The position numbers were made by a program, and so were the translations under genes. A stretch of DNA of 64,000 bases, taken from contig CM051028.1 of NCBI GenBank assembly GCA_027627225.1, positions 14,789,201-14,853,200 on the forward strand. The letters run 5' to 3'. Position 1 is the stretch's first letter. Every line of letters starts with the position of its first letter. This DNA comes from Congeria kusceri. Lineage: Eukaryota > Mollusca > Bivalvia > Myida > Dreissenidae. Shown piece by piece: positions 62,106 through 64,000 of this stretch. Under the pieces are notes generated by a model that saw nothing but the letters and a program-made list of their open reading frames with translations, had not been told where the DNA came from and did not search any database.

Positions 62106-62584
62106 ACTGATACTGAAAATTGGGGCAAAAATACATCATCATTTCAATCATTACAAAGTTCATAATCCATTGTTACTCTTGGTACAGTTGCAACAACATA
62201 AACTAAGAGTACATATAAGTCAAATATGACTGAATAAGAATTATATAGTGAAAATGTATAAACAATAATGTTAATTTCTTAACTCTTGTGATTTCAACTA
62301 GTACATATAGCCTGATATGTATAAAATGTTTGTGTTATTCTTGTTATAAGTAAGTCAAAGTTTGGGCATTTTAGGAAGTGGGTTTTTGTATTAGTCAAAA
62401 CAGTAATAATTCTTTTTTTTAAATTTCCTACCATTATAAATACCTTCCATACCAAGATTGGCTACATTCTCTCTTATAAATAGGCTGTTTTATTTTTTAT
62501 GTGAACTTTGGCTAGTCAGAAAAACCTGATGATGTTGTCTGCTGACTTCAAAATTATCCAGAGTATTAAGGTAAAACACATGCT

Positions 62585-62788
62585 GGGCACTTTCCGCTTT
62601 AATGGTATTTTCTGTTTCAAGGAAGTCACTTCTAAACTTATCGTTCAATGCACAGTCACTTCTAAACATAAATCCACTGTAGGCGGAAAGTGCCGTCCTG
62701 GATTAGCCTGTGCGGACTGCACAGGCTAATCCGGGACGACACTTTACGCACATGCATTAAGACCGGTTTTCCCACGACACGCCTCATA
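62585..62788. repeat. Family P repeat, left part deleted
   Basis: Starts within the middle segment (GGGCACTTTCCGCTTTAATG), has a small internal duplication of CACTTCTAAAC, an intact second palindrome and right end CACGACACGCCTCAT. Confidence 0.92.
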
Positions 62789-62910
62789 TCTAGGTGTAAT
62801 GTCAGCTTTTGAGGAAAAATTTATGAATTTAGTTATTTTGTTGGAAATGATGCCTATATTCTGCACCTGCTGTATAAGGTAAAACAAGATACTGTGTTCA
62901 ATAAACACAC

Positions 62911-63682
62911 ATGCCCCCAGTTAGTGCTGGACAGCCCATATGAATTATTCTAAGTTCAAATTAGATCAAGGTCAAAGTATGGTAAGGTGAAATGGGTGGA
63001 TTGGGAATGGTCATGAGCAACAACTGAGTAAGTATCCAAGTGTTGTAGTAAACGGTGCCGGCGCTAGATGAAACGGTAAAATCTAGTTAACAAAGAAATA
63101 GTCCATTTGAATTATTCTAAGTCCAAATTAGGTCAAGGTCAAAGTATGGTTGGGTGATATGGGTGGATTAGGAATGGTCATGAGCAACAACTGAGTAAGT
63201 ATCCAATTGCTGTAGTAAACGGTGCTGGTGCTAGACGAAACGGTAAAATCTAGTTAACCAAGAAATAGCTTATTTGAGTTAGGTCAAGGTCATGGTCAAA
63301 GTGAGGTTGGGTGATATGGGTGGATTGGGAACGGTCATAAGTAACAACTGTGTAAATATCTAAGTATTGTAGTAAGCGGTGTTTGTGCTATATGAAACAG
63401 TAAAATCTAGTTAACTGGCAAGAAATGGCACTTTTGAATTATTATAAGTCCAAAGAAATGGCACTTTTGAATTATTATAAGTCCAAATTAGGTCAAGGTC
63501 AAGGTGAGGTTGGGTGATATGGGTGGATTGGGGATGGTCATAAGTAACAACTGTGTAAGTATTCAAGTGTTGTAGTAAGTGGTGTTAGTGCTAGACGAAA
63601 CGGTAAAATCTACTTAACCTTGTCACGGACGGATGAACAGGACAATAATTATATGCCTCCCGCATCAAGATGCCGAGGGCAT
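62911..63682 (+). mobile_element. Hairpin-ended tandem-repeat element (family E1), copy 2
   Basis: Starts ATGCCCCCAGTTAGTGCTGG, then four to five ~155-165-bp monomers matching 19976-20547, then CACGGACGGATGAACAGG and a terminal hairpin at 63653-63682 (ATGCCTCC with GAGGGCAT). A 38-bp internal duplication (AAGAAATGGCACTTTTGAAT) lies at 63420-63490. Confidence 0.88.
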
Positions 63683-64000
63683 AAAAAAGCCCTGCTTTGT
63701 TATAAAATGGTAACTGCTCAAGTTTGTTATCATTGTTAAAGGGAAGGAACTCCAGATGGTCTAATCATAAAAACTAAAGAAAATTGTCAAAATTACATGA
63801 TTTTCTAACATAATCATATAGAACACATTCAAAAATTAGACAGATGTGTTTTTTATATACCTAAAAACAATGATTTTATGTAGTTTTCCTTGTTTTTATT
63901 GTCCTAAAATCTATTTTGCAGACGATAACCCATCAAGTAATTTTAAAAATAACACTGTTTATATTTAGGATAATCACGTGACAGTTAAGTTTTGTTGAGT
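63683..64000. other. No gene seen
   Basis: AT-rich DNA to the window edge. Confidence 0.4.

Overview
This window looks like nuclear DNA of a lophotrochozoan animal, most likely a bivalve mollusc. The genes have introns with GT/AG borders. The proteins encoded are metazoan signalling proteins. The DNA between exons is AT-rich and packed with MITE-like palindromic repeats, tRNA-derived SINEs, LINEs, and hairpin-ended elements carrying internal tandem repeats. The commonest repeat (about 14 copies, with the core GATTAGCCTGTGCGGACTGC) is one I associate from memory with the zebra mussel Dreissena polymorpha; I could not verify that.

Two protein-coding genes can be supported, both on the minus strand. 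(1) A complete group II p21-activated kinase (PAK4/5/6 family, Drosophila mbt) lies at 37458-51515. I resolved nine coding exons with matching GT/AG sites and phases, giving 680 residues: an N-terminal CRIB domain, a long proline/glutamine/charge-rich linker and a C-terminal kinase domain with all catalytic motifs. (2) The first coding exon of a SIPA1L/SPAR-type Rap GTPase-activating protein lies at 4840-6274 (478 residues plus a split codon). The RapGAP and PDZ exons lie beyond coordinate 1. Both proteins act downstream of small GTPases (Cdc42/Rac for PAK, Rap for SIPA1L) on actin and adhesion, and human SIPA1L3 and PAK4 are also near each other on 19q13, so the pairing may be old.

Layout: 1-2035, 48-bp satellite array, probably inside the first coding intron of SIPA1L; 4840-6274, SIPA1L exon; 6.3-37.4 kb, gene-poor DNA with MITEs (8.8, 9.9, 10.5 kb), a TIR/hairpin element (12 kb), SINEs, a hAT-like element with two transposase exon remnants (18.2-19.5 kb), a degenerate LINE (23.6-24.9 kb), and a nested complex at 26.5-33.0 kb in which a LINE and a second tandem-repeat element sit inside a third element; 37.5-51.5 kb, PAK gene, whose introns carry palindromic repeats, a ~145-bp tandem array and another hairpin element; 51.5-64 kb, no supported gene, but nested hAT-like elements, a 24-bp minisatellite, a foldback element and a second copy of the element seen at 20 kb.

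The most unusual signal is a shared architecture. At least five unrelated sequence families here are built as short inverted ends (such as ATGCCCC...GGGGCAT), an internal array of ~140-170 bp monomers, a GGAC-rich stretch and a terminal hairpin. Several of these families, and one further element, also carry dense AGGTCA / TCAAGGTCA motifs, which match nuclear-receptor half-sites.
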